The notes below the pieces were generated by a model that was given only the letters and a program-made list of their open reading frames with translations, did not search any database and had not been told where the DNA came from. A DNA stretch of 64,000 nt from NCBI GenBank assembly GCA_002704915.1, contig PAIP01000027.1, positions 37,341 to 101,340 on the forward strand, written 5' to 3'. The stretch comes from Parvularcula sp. Lineage in GTDB: Bacteria > Pseudomonadota > Alphaproteobacteria > Caulobacterales > Parvularculaceae. Positions 27,093 to 36,261 of the stretch are shown here, piece after piece (the stretch's first letter is position 1; each line of letters begins with the position of its first letter). The position numbers and the translations under genes were made by a program.

Positions 27093-27218
27093 CGTCATCC
27101 CCTGCGCGCTGCAGCATGAAATGCTGCTGCGCAGACACGGGATCTTTTTCCGTCTGCGGTGAGCGATCCCGCATCTGCAACACAGCATCTAAGATGCTGC
27201 ATCGCGTGCGGGATGACG
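27093..27218. repeat. Composite palindromic intergenic repeat, family A copy 2
   Basis: Starts CGTCATCCCCTGCGCGCTGC and ends with GTGCGGGATGACG. Internal pairs GCAGCATGAAATGCTGC and GCATCTAAGATGCTGCATC form two nested hairpins of about 60 bases each, inverted to each other. It lies in the rnc-era gap, and the outer ends match the copy at 3256-3387. Confidence 0.78.
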
Positions 27219-27223
27219 GATGT

Positions 27224-27922
27224 TCACTCATCATCCGACCACACCCGTTCGCGCACGAGGAAATTCCGCGCCGCTTCCATCTGCGCCTCGCGTTTCGACC
27301 GCCCATGCCCCTGCGACGGTTTCTTGCCTTTCACTTTCACTTCGATGGTGAAAGCCGGGGCGTGGGCCGGGCCTTCCGATTCAAGGACATCGTAATCGGG
27401 CGTGCCGAGTTTTTTGTGCTGGCTCCATTCCTGCAGCGCGGTTTTCGGATCCTTGTGCAGCTTCGACAAATCTTCGAGGTTGGGCGTCCAGAACTGATCG
27501 TAGAGATTGCGCGCGGCCTGCAACCCGCCGTCAATGTAAAGCGCGCCCAAGAGCGCCTCCATCACATCGCCGAGGATCGCCTTTTTCTTGCGCCCGCCCG
27601 ATTGCGCCTCCCATTCGGACATGCGGATATAGTCTTCGACGCCGAAATAGAGCGCCGCCTTTGCGCAGGTCTCCTTGCGCACAAGCGCATTGAGTCGCGG
27701 CGCCATATCGCCTTCGGCATATTCCGGATAGTCGCGCCAGAGCGTTTCGGCGGTGAGCAACCCCAAAACGCGGTCGCCGAGAAATTCGAGCCGCTCAAGA
27801 TCGCGCACCGCGCGGTCGCCGCCGGAAAGACTGGAATGGGTGAGCGCGCGGGCGAGCAGGCTCTGGTCGGTAAACTTATGACCGATGCGCTTTTCAAGCG
27901 CGGCCGTATCTTTCGCTGTCAT
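27224..27922 (-). CDS. rnc: Ribonuclease III
   Basis: This 232-residue endonuclease for double-stranded RNA carries the signature LERLEFLGDRVLGLL, the second catalytic carboxylates in ILGDVMEALLGALYIDGG, and a C-terminal dsRNA-binding domain (TALQEWSQHKKLGTPDYDVL...GRSKREAQMEAARNFL). The start is the ATG at 27922, which overlaps the lepB stop by ATGA; an upstream reading from 27973 would lie within lepB and is rejected. It processes rRNA and regulatory RNA. Confidence 0.96.
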   Translation of the reverse strand: MTAKDTAALEKRIGHKFTDQSLLARALTHSSLSGGDRAVRDLERLEFLGDRVLGLLTAETLWRDYPEYAEGDMAPRLNALVRKETCAKAALYFGVEDYIRMSEWEAQSGGRKKKAILGDVMEALLGALYIDGGLQAARNLYDQFWTPNLEDLSKLHKDPKTALQEWSQHKKLGTPDYDVLESEGPAHAPAFTIEVKVKGKKPSQGHGRSKREAQMEAARNFLVRERVWSDDE

Positions 27923-28737
27923 CTGACCGGATCGAAAATGCGGCCGTAACGGATGGCGAAGGGCCAGTTCCACACGGTCAGAAGCCCTGTCTTCGATCCG
28001 TCCACGGAGAAGAACAGACGTTCCGCCTTGCCGACGACGGCGTCTTCGGGAATGTAGCCGACCTGCGCGATGACGCGGCTGTCCTGCGACTGGTCGCGAT
28101 TGTCGCCCATCATGAAATAATGCCCGGCCGGCACATGATAGGCGGAGGTGTTGTCGAGATGGCCCTCATCGCCTGCACATTCCTGCACCACATAAGAAAC
28201 GCCGTTGTCCAAGGTTTCGCGATAGGCCGGCGCCCCGTAACCTGGACCGCAGACATCAGGCACATTGGCGTTGATGAGTTCTTTTTGCACCGGCTTGCCA
28301 TTAATGTGGAGCCGCCCGCCCAGCATCTGCACCGTGTCGCCGGGAAGGCCGATGACCCGCTTGATGTAATCCTTGTTGCCGTCCTTGCGGTTCTTGAACA
28401 CGACAATGTCGCCGCGCTCAGGCTTTGCAAAAGACAAAACCCGGCCATGGGCGGGGATGCGCGTCAGCGGATAGACGAGCGAGGCGCGCGAATAGCCGAA
28501 GGTCGGTTTCGAAACCACGAGGAAGTCGCCGACGAGCAGGTTCGGCTTCATGGAGCCGGAGGGAATGTTGAAGGGCTGGAAAATGACGATGCGAAGAACA
28601 AGCGCGATCGCCACCGCGAAGAAAACGGTCTTGGCGAGATCCCACGCCTCTTCAGCGGCGGTCATCTGCTCTTTCTGGGGCTTGCCGGCCTCTTTCTTGG
28701 CCGTCCCCGATGCGCCGCTTTCTTCGGTTGTCGACAT
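27919..28737 (-). CDS. lepB: Signal peptidase I
   Basis: A 272-residue membrane protease with an N-terminal polar region, one strong membrane helix (TVFFAVAIALVLRIVIF), the catalytic Ser in NIPSGSMKPNL and the catalytic Lys in DYIKRVIGLPGD. The later GDNRDQSQDSR is box E. It removes signal peptides from exported proteins. The ATG at 28737 is preceded by an in-frame GTG at 28740; both are possible. The gene overlaps rnc by 4 bases. Confidence 0.96.
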   Translation of the reverse strand: MSTTEESGASGTAKKEAGKPQKEQMTAAEEAWDLAKTVFFAVAIALVLRIVIFQPFNIPSGSMKPNLLVGDFLVVSKPTFGYSRASLVYPLTRIPAHGRVLSFAKPERGDIVVFKNRKDGNKDYIKRVIGLPGDTVQMLGGRLHINGKPVQKELINANVPDVCGPGYGAPAYRETLDNGVSYVVQECAGDEGHLDNTSAYHVPAGHYFMMGDNRDQSQDSRVIAQVGYIPEDAVVGKAERLFFSVDGSKTGLLTVWNWPFAIRYGRIFDPVR

Positions 28738-28788
28738 CACGCTACCCTTTGCTGCCCGCCCCCGGACCTGAAGTCACGGCGAAAAACC

Positions 28789-29187
28789 TTATTTAGCCTG
28801 CGCATAGATAATGACAATGGCCTGGGCCAGGGGAAAATCGTCGGTGATGGTGAGGTGGATGTCCGGAACATGGCCTTCCGGCGTGATTTCCCTCAATCTT
28901 TCCGCCGCCCCGCCGGTGAGGTTGAGGGTCGGTTTTCCGCCGGGAAGGTTAACAACGCCCATATCCCGCCAGAAAACGCCCCGGGAGAGCCCTGTCCCCA
29001 GCGCCTTGGCGCAGGCCTCCTTTGCGGCGAATCGCTTGGCGTAGGACGCGGCCCGGTTGAGCCGGCGGTCGGATTTCGCCCGCTCAATCTCGGTGAAGAT
29101 GCGATTGGTGAAGCGCTCGCCATGACGCTCCAGCGTCTTTTCCACGCGGCGGATGTCGATGAGGTCGTTGCCGAGACCGATGATCAT
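28789..29187 (-). CDS. acpS: Holo-[acyl-carrier-protein] synthase
   Basis: A 132-residue phosphopantetheinyl transferase with [13 protein letters not shown] (Mg-binding Asp) and [15 protein letters not shown] (catalytic Glu and Lys). It moves the 4'-phosphopantetheine arm of CoA onto acyl carrier protein. Length and motifs match the AcpS type exactly. It lies between a glutathione S-transferase gene and lepB. Confidence 0.96.
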   Translation of the reverse strand: MIIGLGNDLIDIRRVEKTLERHGERFTNRIFTEIERAKSDRRLNRAASYAKRFAAKEACAKALGTGLSRGVFWRDMGVVNLPGGKPTLNLTGGAAERLREITPEGHVPDIHLTITDDFPLAQAIVIIYAQAK

Positions 29188-29197
29188 GAGCCATCCT

Positions 29198-29941
29198 TTA
29201 AAGTTGCGACATCGCCGCGCGGCGCGGGGTTTTGAGTCCGAAGGTTTCTTCCGTCAGCCTTAGGCCGATTTCCGCAGCGATCCTGCGGCGTTCGAGAATG
29301 GGCGCGACGATGAGCGCGTCGGACCATTCATTCACTTTCGCCATGACGGGTTCGGCTTCCGTGCGTTTCAGCCATGCGCACACCTTGGGCCAGCGCTTCG
29401 GGTCGGGCGTCCATTCCGCATAGCGCATGCAACGGAACATCGACGCGACCGATATATCCGCAAGCCCGAACGGCCCCGCCAGAAATCCGTCTTCCGGTGC
29501 GACGCTTTCGAGATAGTCCATCACTTCTGCGACGCCGGTTTGAATGTTGGTGTTGAACGCCGCCTCATCGAAGGGCTCCTTGAAAACGCGCGGGCGCACG
29601 AGCTTCGCGGCGAAGCCTTTCCAGATGAAGACCTCGCCCATGCGGCTGTCGGAATATTCCTCGATCCAGCGCGCTTTCGCGCGCGCTTCCGGCGTTGCGG
29701 GCAGCGCAGACGGATGGGCCCAACGCTCTTCGATATACTGGGCGATAACGGAGGAATCGTTCAGCACTAGATCGCCATCGATGAAGACCGGCACGCGCCG
29801 CAAAGGCGACAGCCGGGTAAACTCGTCATTGCCGTAAAAGGGCGTGATCGGATCGACTTCGAAGTCGACGCCCTTCATCACAAGCAGCGCCAGAACTTTC
29901 TTGACGAAAGGCGATACGGGCGAGCCGATGATCCGGATCAT
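29198..29941 (-). CDS. Glutathione S-transferase family protein
   Basis: A 247-residue protein with an N-terminal thioredoxin-like domain ([40 protein letters not shown]) and a helical C-terminal GST domain ([18 protein letters not shown]). SPFV takes the place of the usual catalytic Ser/Cys-Pro motif. It shares one base with the pdxJ stop, so it is co-transcribed there, though it is not a usual member of the pdxJ-acpS pair. Substrate unknown. Confidence 0.85.
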   Translation of the reverse strand: MIRIIGSPVSPFVKKVLALLVMKGVDFEVDPITPFYGNDEFTRLSPLRRVPVFIDGDLVLNDSSVIAQYIEERWAHPSALPATPEARAKARWIEEYSDSRMGEVFIWKGFAAKLVRPRVFKEPFDEAAFNTNIQTGVAEVMDYLESVAPEDGFLAGPFGLADISVASMFRCMRYAEWTPDPKRWPKVCAWLKRTEAEPVMAKVNEWSDALIVAPILERRRIAAEIGLRLTEETFGLKTPRRAAMSQL

Positions 29942-30705
29942 CAGTAGAGCCCGCCCGTGCGCGCATCCTGCATCAGACGTTTCATTTCCTTTACAGCTTC
30001 CGCGAGGCCCATGAAGACTGACTCGCCAATGAGGAAATGGCCAATATTCAATTCGACGATCTGAGGGATCGCCGCGACCGGCTGCACATTCAGGAAAGTA
30101 AGGCCGTGACCTGCGTGGACTTCTAGGCCGATGCTATCGGCGAGTTCTGCAGCGGCGCGGATTTTCTCAAGTTCGGCTTTGTAAAGCGCCGGCTCGGTTT
30201 TCAGCGTCGCCTCATAATAGGCCCCGGTATGAATTTCGATCACCGGCGCGCCGGCGGATTTCGCGGCATCGATCTGTTCGGCTTCCGGGTCGACAAACAG
30301 CGACACGCGAATGCCGGCGTCCGTCAGTTCCCGGACGAAGGGCGCAATAAAATTATGCTGGCCGGCGACATCGAGCCCGCCCTCGGTGGTGCGCTCATTG
30401 CGGTTTTCCGGGACGATACAGCATCCATGGGGCTGAACCTGGGTGCAGAGTTGCAGCATCTCCGCCGTAGACGCCATTTCGAAATTGAGCGGCAGGCCAA
30501 TTTCCTCTTTCAAACGGCGCATGTCATCGTCGCGGATATGGCGCCGGTCTTCGCGTAAGTGCGCCGTGATGCCATCAGCGCCCGCCCCTTCAACCAGAAG
30601 CGCTGCGCGCACGGGATCGGGATGCGGGCCGCCGCGGGCATTCCGGATCGTCGCCACATGGTCGATATTGACGCCGAGGCGCAGCGGTTTTTTTTGTTCA
30701 GTCAT
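29941..30705 (-). CDS. pdxJ: Pyridoxine 5'-phosphate synthase
   Basis: This 254-residue TIM barrel begins [18 protein letters not shown], the N-terminal motif of PdxJ, and contains [20 protein letters not shown] and the C-terminal [16 protein letters not shown]. It condenses 1-deoxyxylulose 5-phosphate with aminoacetone phosphate in vitamin B6 synthesis. The start is set at MTEQKK (30705); an alternative ATG at 30720 adds five residues. Confidence 0.96.
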   Translation of the reverse strand: MTEQKKPLRLGVNIDHVATIRNARGGPHPDPVRAALLVEGAGADGITAHLREDRRHIRDDDMRRLKEEIGLPLNFEMASTAEMLQLCTQVQPHGCCIVPENRNERTTEGGLDVAGQHNFIAPFVRELTDAGIRVSLFVDPEAEQIDAAKSAGAPVIEIHTGAYYEATLKTEPALYKAELEKIRAAAELADSIGLEVHAGHGLTFLNVQPVAAIPQIVELNIGHFLIGESVFMGLAEAVKEMKRLMQDARTGGLY

Positions 30706-30755
30706 TGGACAAACATCCAACAGTAGCGACCGGCGAATTCAAAAGCCCTTTCTTC

Positions 30756-30779
30756 CCTTCTCCCCCTTGGGGGAGAAGG
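30756..30779. repeat. Intergenic palindrome, family B
   Basis: CCTTCTCCCCC and its reverse complement pair around TT, in the pdxJ-pyrE gap of about 200 bases. Confidence 0.78.
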
Positions 30780-30856
30780 TGGCCCTTTAGGGCCGGATGA
30801 GGGGGTGTTTCGCGATCCGATTGCAGTATTGAAGCTTTACTCATTCCCCCTCACCC

Positions 30857-30884
30857 AACCCTCTCCCCCAAGGGGGAGAGGGTT
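30857..30884. repeat. Intergenic palindrome, family B
   Basis: A perfect 13-base stem (AACCCTCTCCCCC with its complement) around AA. On the minus strand it follows the pyrE stop by about 20 bases and could act as the pyrE terminator. Together with the palindrome at 30756-30779 it brackets a spacer with no other visible signal. Confidence 0.78.
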
Positions 30885-30905
30885 TTCTTAATTTGGCATT
30901 GTCCC

Positions 30906-31490
30906 TCACTGGCTGATCCCGCGACTGCCGGGTTTCACCGCCGGCACGCCTTTCAGATGCGCGGGAAGATTGTCCGGCTCCCACGCTTCGACCTTGATTT
31001 CCGCAAGCGGTATCACCGGCGCGCCGATATCGGCGGCGCCCGCCGAGCGGTCCACAAGACAGCCGAGCGCCAAAACGTCGCCGCCGGCTTTTTTCACCGC
31101 CAGGATCGCCTCGCGCGCGGAAAGCCCTGTCGACACGATGTCCTCGACAACGACGACGCGCGCGCCCTTCTCAATTGAAAAGCCGCGGCGCAACTGAAAC
31201 TCGCCGTCGACGCGTTCGAGAAACATGAAGGGGACTTTCAGATGCCGCGCGGTTTCGTAGCCGTAGATGATCGCGCCCATGGCCGGCGAAACAACATAAT
31301 CAATATCTTTCACCTCGCCCATGATCTTTTCCGCGAGCGCGCGGCAGAGGCGTTCGGCGCGGTCCGGATACATGGAGACGATGGATTTGTTGAGATAAGT
31401 GTCCGAATGCAGGCCCGAGGACAGGATGAAGTGCCCCTTCATCAGCGCGCCGGCGTCTTCGAATTCCTTCAGCGCGTCAAACTTCGTCAT
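30906..31490 (-). CDS. pyrE: Orotate phosphoribosyltransferase
   Basis: A 194-residue type I phosphoribosyltransferase. GHFILSSGLHSDTYLNKS near the start and the PRPP loop VVVVEDIVSTGLSAREAI are diagnostic. It forms orotidine 5'-phosphate in pyrimidine synthesis. The ATG at 31490 (MTKFDALKEF) follows a GGAG site and overlaps the rsh end by 14 bases; the longer reading from 31562 lies in rsh and is rejected. Confidence 0.95.
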   Translation of the reverse strand: MTKFDALKEFEDAGALMKGHFILSSGLHSDTYLNKSIVSMYPDRAERLCRALAEKIMGEVKDIDYVVSPAMGAIIYGYETARHLKVPFMFLERVDGEFQLRRGFSIEKGARVVVVEDIVSTGLSAREAILAVKKAGGDVLALGCLVDRSAGAADIGAPVIPLAEIKVEAWEPDNLPAHLKGVPAVKPGSRGISQ

Positions 31491-33744
31491 GGTCTCCGGC
31501 TCCTGTGCGTTCGGCGTTGATGACATGGGGGCTGGCGCGAAGCCCGGCGAGCATTTGCGCAATGTGGCGGGCGTCCTTCACCTCCACATCCATAATGAAA
31601 TCGACGAATTCGCGCGAGCGGTTCTGGATGCGGATATTAGCGATAGAAACGCCGTAGCGTGCGATGATGCCGGCGACCTCGGACAAAACGCCCACACCAT
31701 TCAGCACTGTCGCCGTGATGCGCGCAAAGGCTGTCGCCGCCTCGTCGCGGTCGCGCCATTTGAGGTCGATCCAGCGCTCCTGCGGCGGGTCCTCTTCGGC
31801 GAGGGTTTCGCAATAGATGGTATGCACCTTGATCGAGCCGTCATTCTGGCGAATGCCGACAATGCGCTCGCCCGGCAGCGGCGTGCAGCAGCGGGCCATT
31901 TTCACCGGCGCGCCCGCCGTCAGACCGGCGATGGCGAGGCGCGGCCGGAACGCCTGCAGGGACGCGGCGCGAATTTCGCTTTCGCTTTCTTCGATGGATG
32001 CGCCCGGATAAACAGCCTCCACAAGTTCGGCGACGGGAAGCTCGCCCTTGCCGATAGCGATCAGTACGTCTTCAACGGAATTCTTGCCAAGGCGCTTCAG
32101 CGCTTCGCGCACGCCTTTGATCGAAAACTCAAGATGCGCGCCGTTAAAGACACTTTCGGCAATGGAGCGGCCGAGGGCCACATGGTCCTCATGCTCCATC
32201 TTCTTGATGCGGCGGCGGATGGCGCTGCGCGTCTTGCCCATGACGGCGATGCTTTCCCATTCCGCCGGCACGGGCGCATGGTCGGAGCGCAGGATTTCGA
32301 CAACATCGCCATTATTGAGCGGCGTGCGCAAGGGACGCTGCACGCCGTTGATCTTCGCGCCGATGCAACTATCGCCCACATCCGTGTGAACGCCATAGGC
32401 GAAGTCGAGCGGCGTTGCGCCTTTCGGCAGCGCAATCACGCGGCCTTTCGGCGTGAAACAGAAGACCTGATCCTGAAACAGCTCAAGCTTGGCGTATTGC
32501 AGCGCCTCGTCCGGGTCTTCGCCGGACTGGAACATTTCAACGAGTCTTCGCGGGGTTTCGTAAGGGTCGTACTGACCGCGCGTGACGATCTCCACGGTCG
32601 ACTCGCCCGCGCCCACGCTCGCATCCTTATACTGCCAGTGCGCGGCGACGCCGCGCTCGGCGGTTTCGTGCATTTCATAGGTGCGGATCTGGATTTCGAT
32701 GCGCTGGCGACGCCCGTCCGGCGATGGCGGGCCGATCACCGCCGTATGGATCGAGCGATAATTGTTTGGCTTGGGCGCGGATATATAGTCGTCAAACTCG
32801 GTCGGGATCATGCGCCAGTTCGAATGAATGACGCCGAGCGCTGCGTAACAGTCTTCGGGTTTGTCGACGAGAACGCGGAAAGCGTAGATATCCGCCAGTT
32901 CGTCGAAAGAGACATTCTTTTGCGTCATCTTACGCCAGATGGAATAGGGCCGCTTCTCCCGGCTCATCACCTGCGCCTTGATCCCGGCGGCCGCGAGTTT
33001 TTCGCGCAGCACATTCGCGAGCTCCAGAACGCTGCTCAGCGTGTTTTTCTGCAAATCCTCAAGGCGGCTCGCGATGGTCGCATGGGCGTCGGGACTCAAT
33101 TCACGGAAGGAAATGTCTTCCAGCTCCTCCCGGAAGCGCTGCACGCCGATGCGGCCCGCAAGCGGCGCGTAGATGTCCATGGTCTCGCGGGCGATGCGCT
33201 GGCGCTTCTCCGTTTTCTGGATGTAATGAAGCGTGCGCATATTGTGCAGACGGTCGGCGAGCTTGACGAGCAGCACACGCACATCGTCCGCCATCGCCAT
33301 GACAAGCTTGCGGAAATTCTCCGCCTGCTTCGACGCCTCGCTTTTCAGTTCGATCTGGGAAAGCTTGGTGACGCCGTCCACCAGCCGCGCGATCTCATCG
33401 CCGAAGAGTTTCGAGATGTCCTCGACCGTCGCATCGGTGTCTTCGACCACATCGTGAAGCAGCGCGGTCGCCACCGTCGCCGGATCGGCGCGCAGGCTGG
33501 TGAGGATCGCGGCGACGGAAAGCGGATGCGAGAAATAGGGATCGCCGGAAGCGCGCGTCTGCCCGCCATGGGCTTTCATGGCGTAGACGTAAGCCTTGTT
33601 CAGAAGGTCTTCATCCGCGTCCGGATCATAGGCCTTGACGCGATCGACCAGTTCGACCTGACGAATAAAACCGACCGGCTGGCGCGACGGGGCCGCGCTT
33701 TGCTGTGGGATATTGGCATCGCCCGCCGCCTGATGGTCCGTCAT
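31477..33744 (-). CDS. rsh: Bifunctional (p)ppGpp synthetase/hydrolase Rsh (RelA/SpoT)
   Basis: A 755-residue single-copy-type RSH protein. The N-terminal HD hydrolase (SHPLSVAAILTSLRADPATV, HDVVEDTD) is followed by the synthetase (KPNNYRSIHTAVIGP, EIQIRT), a TGS domain (CFTPKGRVIALPKGATPLDF), and a C-terminal zinc-finger/ACT region (RCCTPLPGERIVGI, FVDFIMDVEV). It makes and breaks the (p)ppGpp alarmone in the stringent response. The HD residues look intact, so hydrolase activity is expected. It lies between rpoZ and pyrE, a common alphaproteobacterial layout. Confidence 0.96.
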   Translation of the reverse strand: MTDHQAAGDANIPQQSAAPSRQPVGFIRQVELVDRVKAYDPDADEDLLNKAYVYAMKAHGGQTRASGDPYFSHPLSVAAILTSLRADPATVATALLHDVVEDTDATVEDISKLFGDEIARLVDGVTKLSQIELKSEASKQAENFRKLVMAMADDVRVLLVKLADRLHNMRTLHYIQKTEKRQRIARETMDIYAPLAGRIGVQRFREELEDISFRELSPDAHATIASRLEDLQKNTLSSVLELANVLREKLAAAGIKAQVMSREKRPYSIWRKMTQKNVSFDELADIYAFRVLVDKPEDCYAALGVIHSNWRMIPTEFDDYISAPKPNNYRSIHTAVIGPPSPDGRRQRIEIQIRTYEMHETAERGVAAHWQYKDASVGAGESTVEIVTRGQYDPYETPRRLVEMFQSGEDPDEALQYAKLELFQDQVFCFTPKGRVIALPKGATPLDFAYGVHTDVGDSCIGAKINGVQRPLRTPLNNGDVVEILRSDHAPVPAEWESIAVMGKTRSAIRRRIKKMEHEDHVALGRSIAESVFNGAHLEFSIKGVREALKRLGKNSVEDVLIAIGKGELPVAELVEAVYPGASIEESESEIRAASLQAFRPRLAIAGLTAGAPVKMARCCTPLPGERIVGIRQNDGSIKVHTIYCETLAEEDPPQERWIDLKWRDRDEAATAFARITATVLNGVGVLSEVAGIIARYGVSIANIRIQNRSREFVDFIMDVEVKDARHIAQMLAGLRASPHVINAERTGAGDHDEV

Positions 33745-33829
33745 AATCCGCCGGCTGTAGTTTTAAACGCGCCGGGGAAAGGGGTGCTGCTGATCAACAG
33801 GGCAGTCCGGAACCGCCGGCTAAAATCGG

Positions 33830-34195
33830 TTAGCCTTTCGGCAAAGTTTGGGGCGTGGTCATGCCCGCAGCCTGGATGGCTTTCAGATATTCATCTTCGC
33901 TCATCTTGTCGAATTCCGGCGCATCGGCTTTTTCCGGCGCGGCTTCGGAATCTTCGCTTTCGTCGAGCTCAACCTGTTTCTGCAGGGAAGAGACCAGATC
34001 CTCTTCGACTTCGTCCGGCTGCAATTCGCCATCGGCGATTTCGCGCAAGGCGACGACCGGGTTCTTGTCATTGTCGCGATCAACGAGAAGCGGCGCCCCG
34101 GACGAAAGAACGCGGGCGCGATGCGCGGCGAGGAGCACGAGATCGAAGCGATTCGTGACTTTATCGACGCAATCTTCAACGGTGACGCGGGCCAT
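33830..34195 (-). CDS. rpoZ: RNA polymerase omega subunit
   Basis: A 121-residue protein opening [20 protein letters not shown], the exact omega signature, then [14 protein letters not shown]. It stabilises the beta prime subunit and contributes to ppGpp response in other bacteria, and it sits next to rsh. The start at 34195 follows GGAGAG; a longer reading from 34273 is rejected. The C-terminal acidic extension is typical of alphaproteobacteria. Confidence 0.96.
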   Translation of the reverse strand: MARVTVEDCVDKVTNRFDLVLLAAHRARVLSSGAPLLVDRDNDKNPVVALREIADGELQPDEVEEDLVSSLQKQVELDESEDSEAAPEKADAPEFDKMSEDEYLKAIQAAGMTTPQTLPKG

Positions 34196-34323
34196 AGACT
34201 CTCCAGAGCGGCAAAAATCTTCGTATAAAATTGGTACGCGCCGGCATTGCAGCCGGTGCGGGCTCCCTGCCATATCGCCAGATGCGCCCCGAAATCAAGC
34301 GCTGCAACGCAAAAACCCTGAAA

Positions 34324-34812
34324 TTACGTGATTTTCCGCACCCCGGCGGCGTCCGCCCCCGCGAGCAGGGCCTCCGCCGTCTCGCCGGTCACAGGATGAC
34401 GCCAGTCCGGCGCGATTTCCGCCAGGGGGGCCAGAACGAAGGCCCGGTTCGCCAGCCGGGGATGCGGCAGGACCAGACCCTGCTCATCCTCGCCCTGAAC
34501 GATGTCATGATAGGCGAGAAGGTCGAGATCGAGGGTGCGCGGGGCGTTGCGCTCCGACCGGCGGCGCCCGAAGCCCGCTTCGATGGCGTGAAGCGCGGCG
34601 AGGAGCGCTTCCGGGCGCATATCTGTCTCAATCGCCGCGGCCGCGTTGACGAAAGGAGGATCGGCCGGGTCCGGCCAGGCCGGCGTTTCATACAGCGAAG
34701 ACACTATCTTCAGGTGCGACATTCGGCTAAGTGCATGAAATGCTCTTAGAACAATATCTTGCGAATCAAGACCGCAAAAATGCAAATTAGATCCAGCGGC
34801 GATTAATATCAT
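34324..34812 (-). CDS. folK: 2-amino-4-hydroxy-6-hydroxymethyldihydropteridine diphosphokinase
   Basis: A 162-residue HPPK with LIAAGSN at the start, SSLYETPAWPDPADPPFVNA, and the signature RTLDLDLLAYHDI followed by LPHPRLANRAFVLAPLAEI. It adds a pyrophosphate to the pterin precursor in folate synthesis. The 61-base gap to the divergent NYN gene must contain both promoters. Confidence 0.94.
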   Translation of the reverse strand: MILIAAGSNLHFCGLDSQDIVLRAFHALSRMSHLKIVSSLYETPAWPDPADPPFVNAAAAIETDMRPEALLAALHAIEAGFGRRRSERNAPRTLDLDLLAYHDIVQGEDEQGLVLPHPRLANRAFVLAPLAEIAPDWRHPVTGETAEALLAGADAAGVRKIT

Positions 34813-34873
34813 TTATTTCTCAAATGGATATCGCGCAGAAAGCGGCGTTACTTACCATTAGACTGAGGCGAAT

Positions 34874-35506
34874 ATGAACAAGTTTCTCGGCCTGCGCGAG
34901 CAGGAAAAGACCGCATTTTTTATCGATGGCGCCAATCTCTACAAGGCCGCCCGCAATCTCGGTTTCGATATAGATTACAAAAGCCTGCTGGCGAAAGCGC
35001 AGGATGGATGCCAGCTCATTCGCGCCTCCTATTACACTGCCATACAGGAAGACCGCGACCAAGATTACTCCCCGCTCCGTCCCCTCGTCGACTGGCTCGA
35101 CTATAATGGCTACACCATGGTCACCAAGACCACGCGAGAGTTCACCGACCCGCAAGGCCGCAAGCGCTTCAAGGGCTCCACCGATGTGGAGCTGGTTGTG
35201 GACATGATGCTCCTCGCCGACCGGCTCGACCATCTCATTCTGTTTTCCGGCAATGGCGACTTCCGCCGGGTGATCGAGGCCATCCAGGCGAAAGGCGTGC
35301 GGGTCACCGTCGTCTCGACCGTGAAATCCTCGCCGCCCATGGCCTCCGACGAATTGCGCCGGCAGGCGGACGCATTCATCGATCTCGCCGATCTCGAAAA
35401 AACCATCGGGCGCAGCGGCGGACCGGCCCGCAGGCCGAAGCCGGCGGCTGACTTTGAGGACGACTTTGAGGACGATTACGAAGACGACTTCGAAGACGTC
35501 GATTAA
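34874..35506 (+). CDS. NYN domain (LabA/DUF88) putative nuclease with acidic tail
   Basis: A 210-residue PIN-like protein. FFIDGANLYKAARNLG carries the first catalytic Asp, STDVELVVDMMLLAD the second acidic pair, and FSGNGDFRRVIEAIQAKGVR the third. NYN proteins are metal-dependent RNases or nucleic-acid-binding proteins. After residue 185 there is an unusual repetitive acidic tail (FEDD, YEDD, FEDV). It is followed 9 bases later by a UDG gene, suggesting co-transcription. Confidence 0.82.
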   Translation: MNKFLGLREQEKTAFFIDGANLYKAARNLGFDIDYKSLLAKAQDGCQLIRASYYTAIQEDRDQDYSPLRPLVDWLDYNGYTMVTKTTREFTDPQGRKRFKGSTDVELVVDMMLLADRLDHLILFSGNGDFRRVIEAIQAKGVRVTVVSTVKSSPPMASDELRRQADAFIDLADLEKTIGRSGGPARRPKPAADFEDDFEDDYEDDFEDVD

Positions 35507-35515
35507 GCCGCCCCC

Positions 35516-36211
35516 GTGCCTCCGAAATCAGCGCGTAGCGCCGCCAAACCCGCAAAACCGGCTGAAGCCGCTTCCGCCGAACCGCCCGTTAATTGCGGAT
35601 TATGTCCGCGGCTGGTCGCGTTTCGTGAGGAAAACCAGGAAACCTACCCCGACTATTTCAACGGCGCGGCGCCGTCCTTCGGGGACCCGAAGGCGAAGCT
35701 TTTGGTCGTCGGCCTCGCCCCCGGTCTTCACGGCGCCAACCGCACGGCGCGCCCCTTCACCGGCGATTACGCCGGCGACCTGCTTTATGCGACGCTGGCC
35801 AAATTCGGTTTTTCAAACGGCAAATACGATTCGCGACCCGATGACGGCCTCAAGCTTAAAACCGCGATGATCACCAACGCCGTCAGATGCGTGCCGCCCC
35901 AAAACAAACCCGTGGGCGCGGAGATCAAGACCTGCCGCCAGTTCCTGACCGCACGGATCGACGCCCTGCCCGAGCTTGCGGCGATCCTGTGCCTTGGCCG
36001 CATCGCCCATGATTCGACGCTGGCGGCGCTGGGCGTCAAAGCCAGGGACGCGCTCTTCGCCCATGGGGCCGAGCACGATCTCGCCGACAGGCCGTTCCGG
36101 CTGTTCGACAGCTATCACTGCTCGCGATACAATACGAACACCCGGCGCCTGACGCCGGAAATGTTTGAGTCCGTATTCGCGGCGATTCGCGCCTGGGTCG
36201 ATCGGGACTGA
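35516..36211 (+). CDS. Uracil-DNA glycosylase family 5 (UDGb-like), Fe-S
   Basis: A 231-residue protein from a GTG start. After an Ala/Pro-rich leader, NCGLCPRL gives the first two Fe-S cysteines and RCVPPQNKP...CRQFL the others. Motif A is GLAPGLHGANRTARPFTGD, the UDGb form. Motif B is DSYHCSRYNTNTRRL, where many UDGb proteins have His-Pro-Ser-x-x-Asn-Thr, so a Pro is Cys here. The family removes uracil, and in some cases hypoxanthine, from DNA. The neighbouring NYN gene hints at nucleic-acid maintenance. Confidence 0.85.
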   Translation: MPPKSARSAAKPAKPAEAASAEPPVNCGLCPRLVAFREENQETYPDYFNGAAPSFGDPKAKLLVVGLAPGLHGANRTARPFTGDYAGDLLYATLAKFGFSNGKYDSRPDDGLKLKTAMITNAVRCVPPQNKPVGAEIKTCRQFLTARIDALPELAAILCLGRIAHDSTLAALGVKARDALFAHGAEHDLADRPFRLFDSYHCSRYNTNTRRLTPEMFESVFAAIRAWVDRD

Positions 36212-36261
36212 TCGCAGCCGGCGGCGAAACGCCAAATCACTATTCGGCCCAAGGAGCCGTG

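Noticed and set aside
31399..34158. A 919-codon open frame on the plus strand opposite rsh
   Set aside because: It is antisense to a clearly conserved rsh gene and its composition is the Arg/His/Asp/Ala-rich pattern expected from reading the complement of GC-rich codons. No domain is recognisable.
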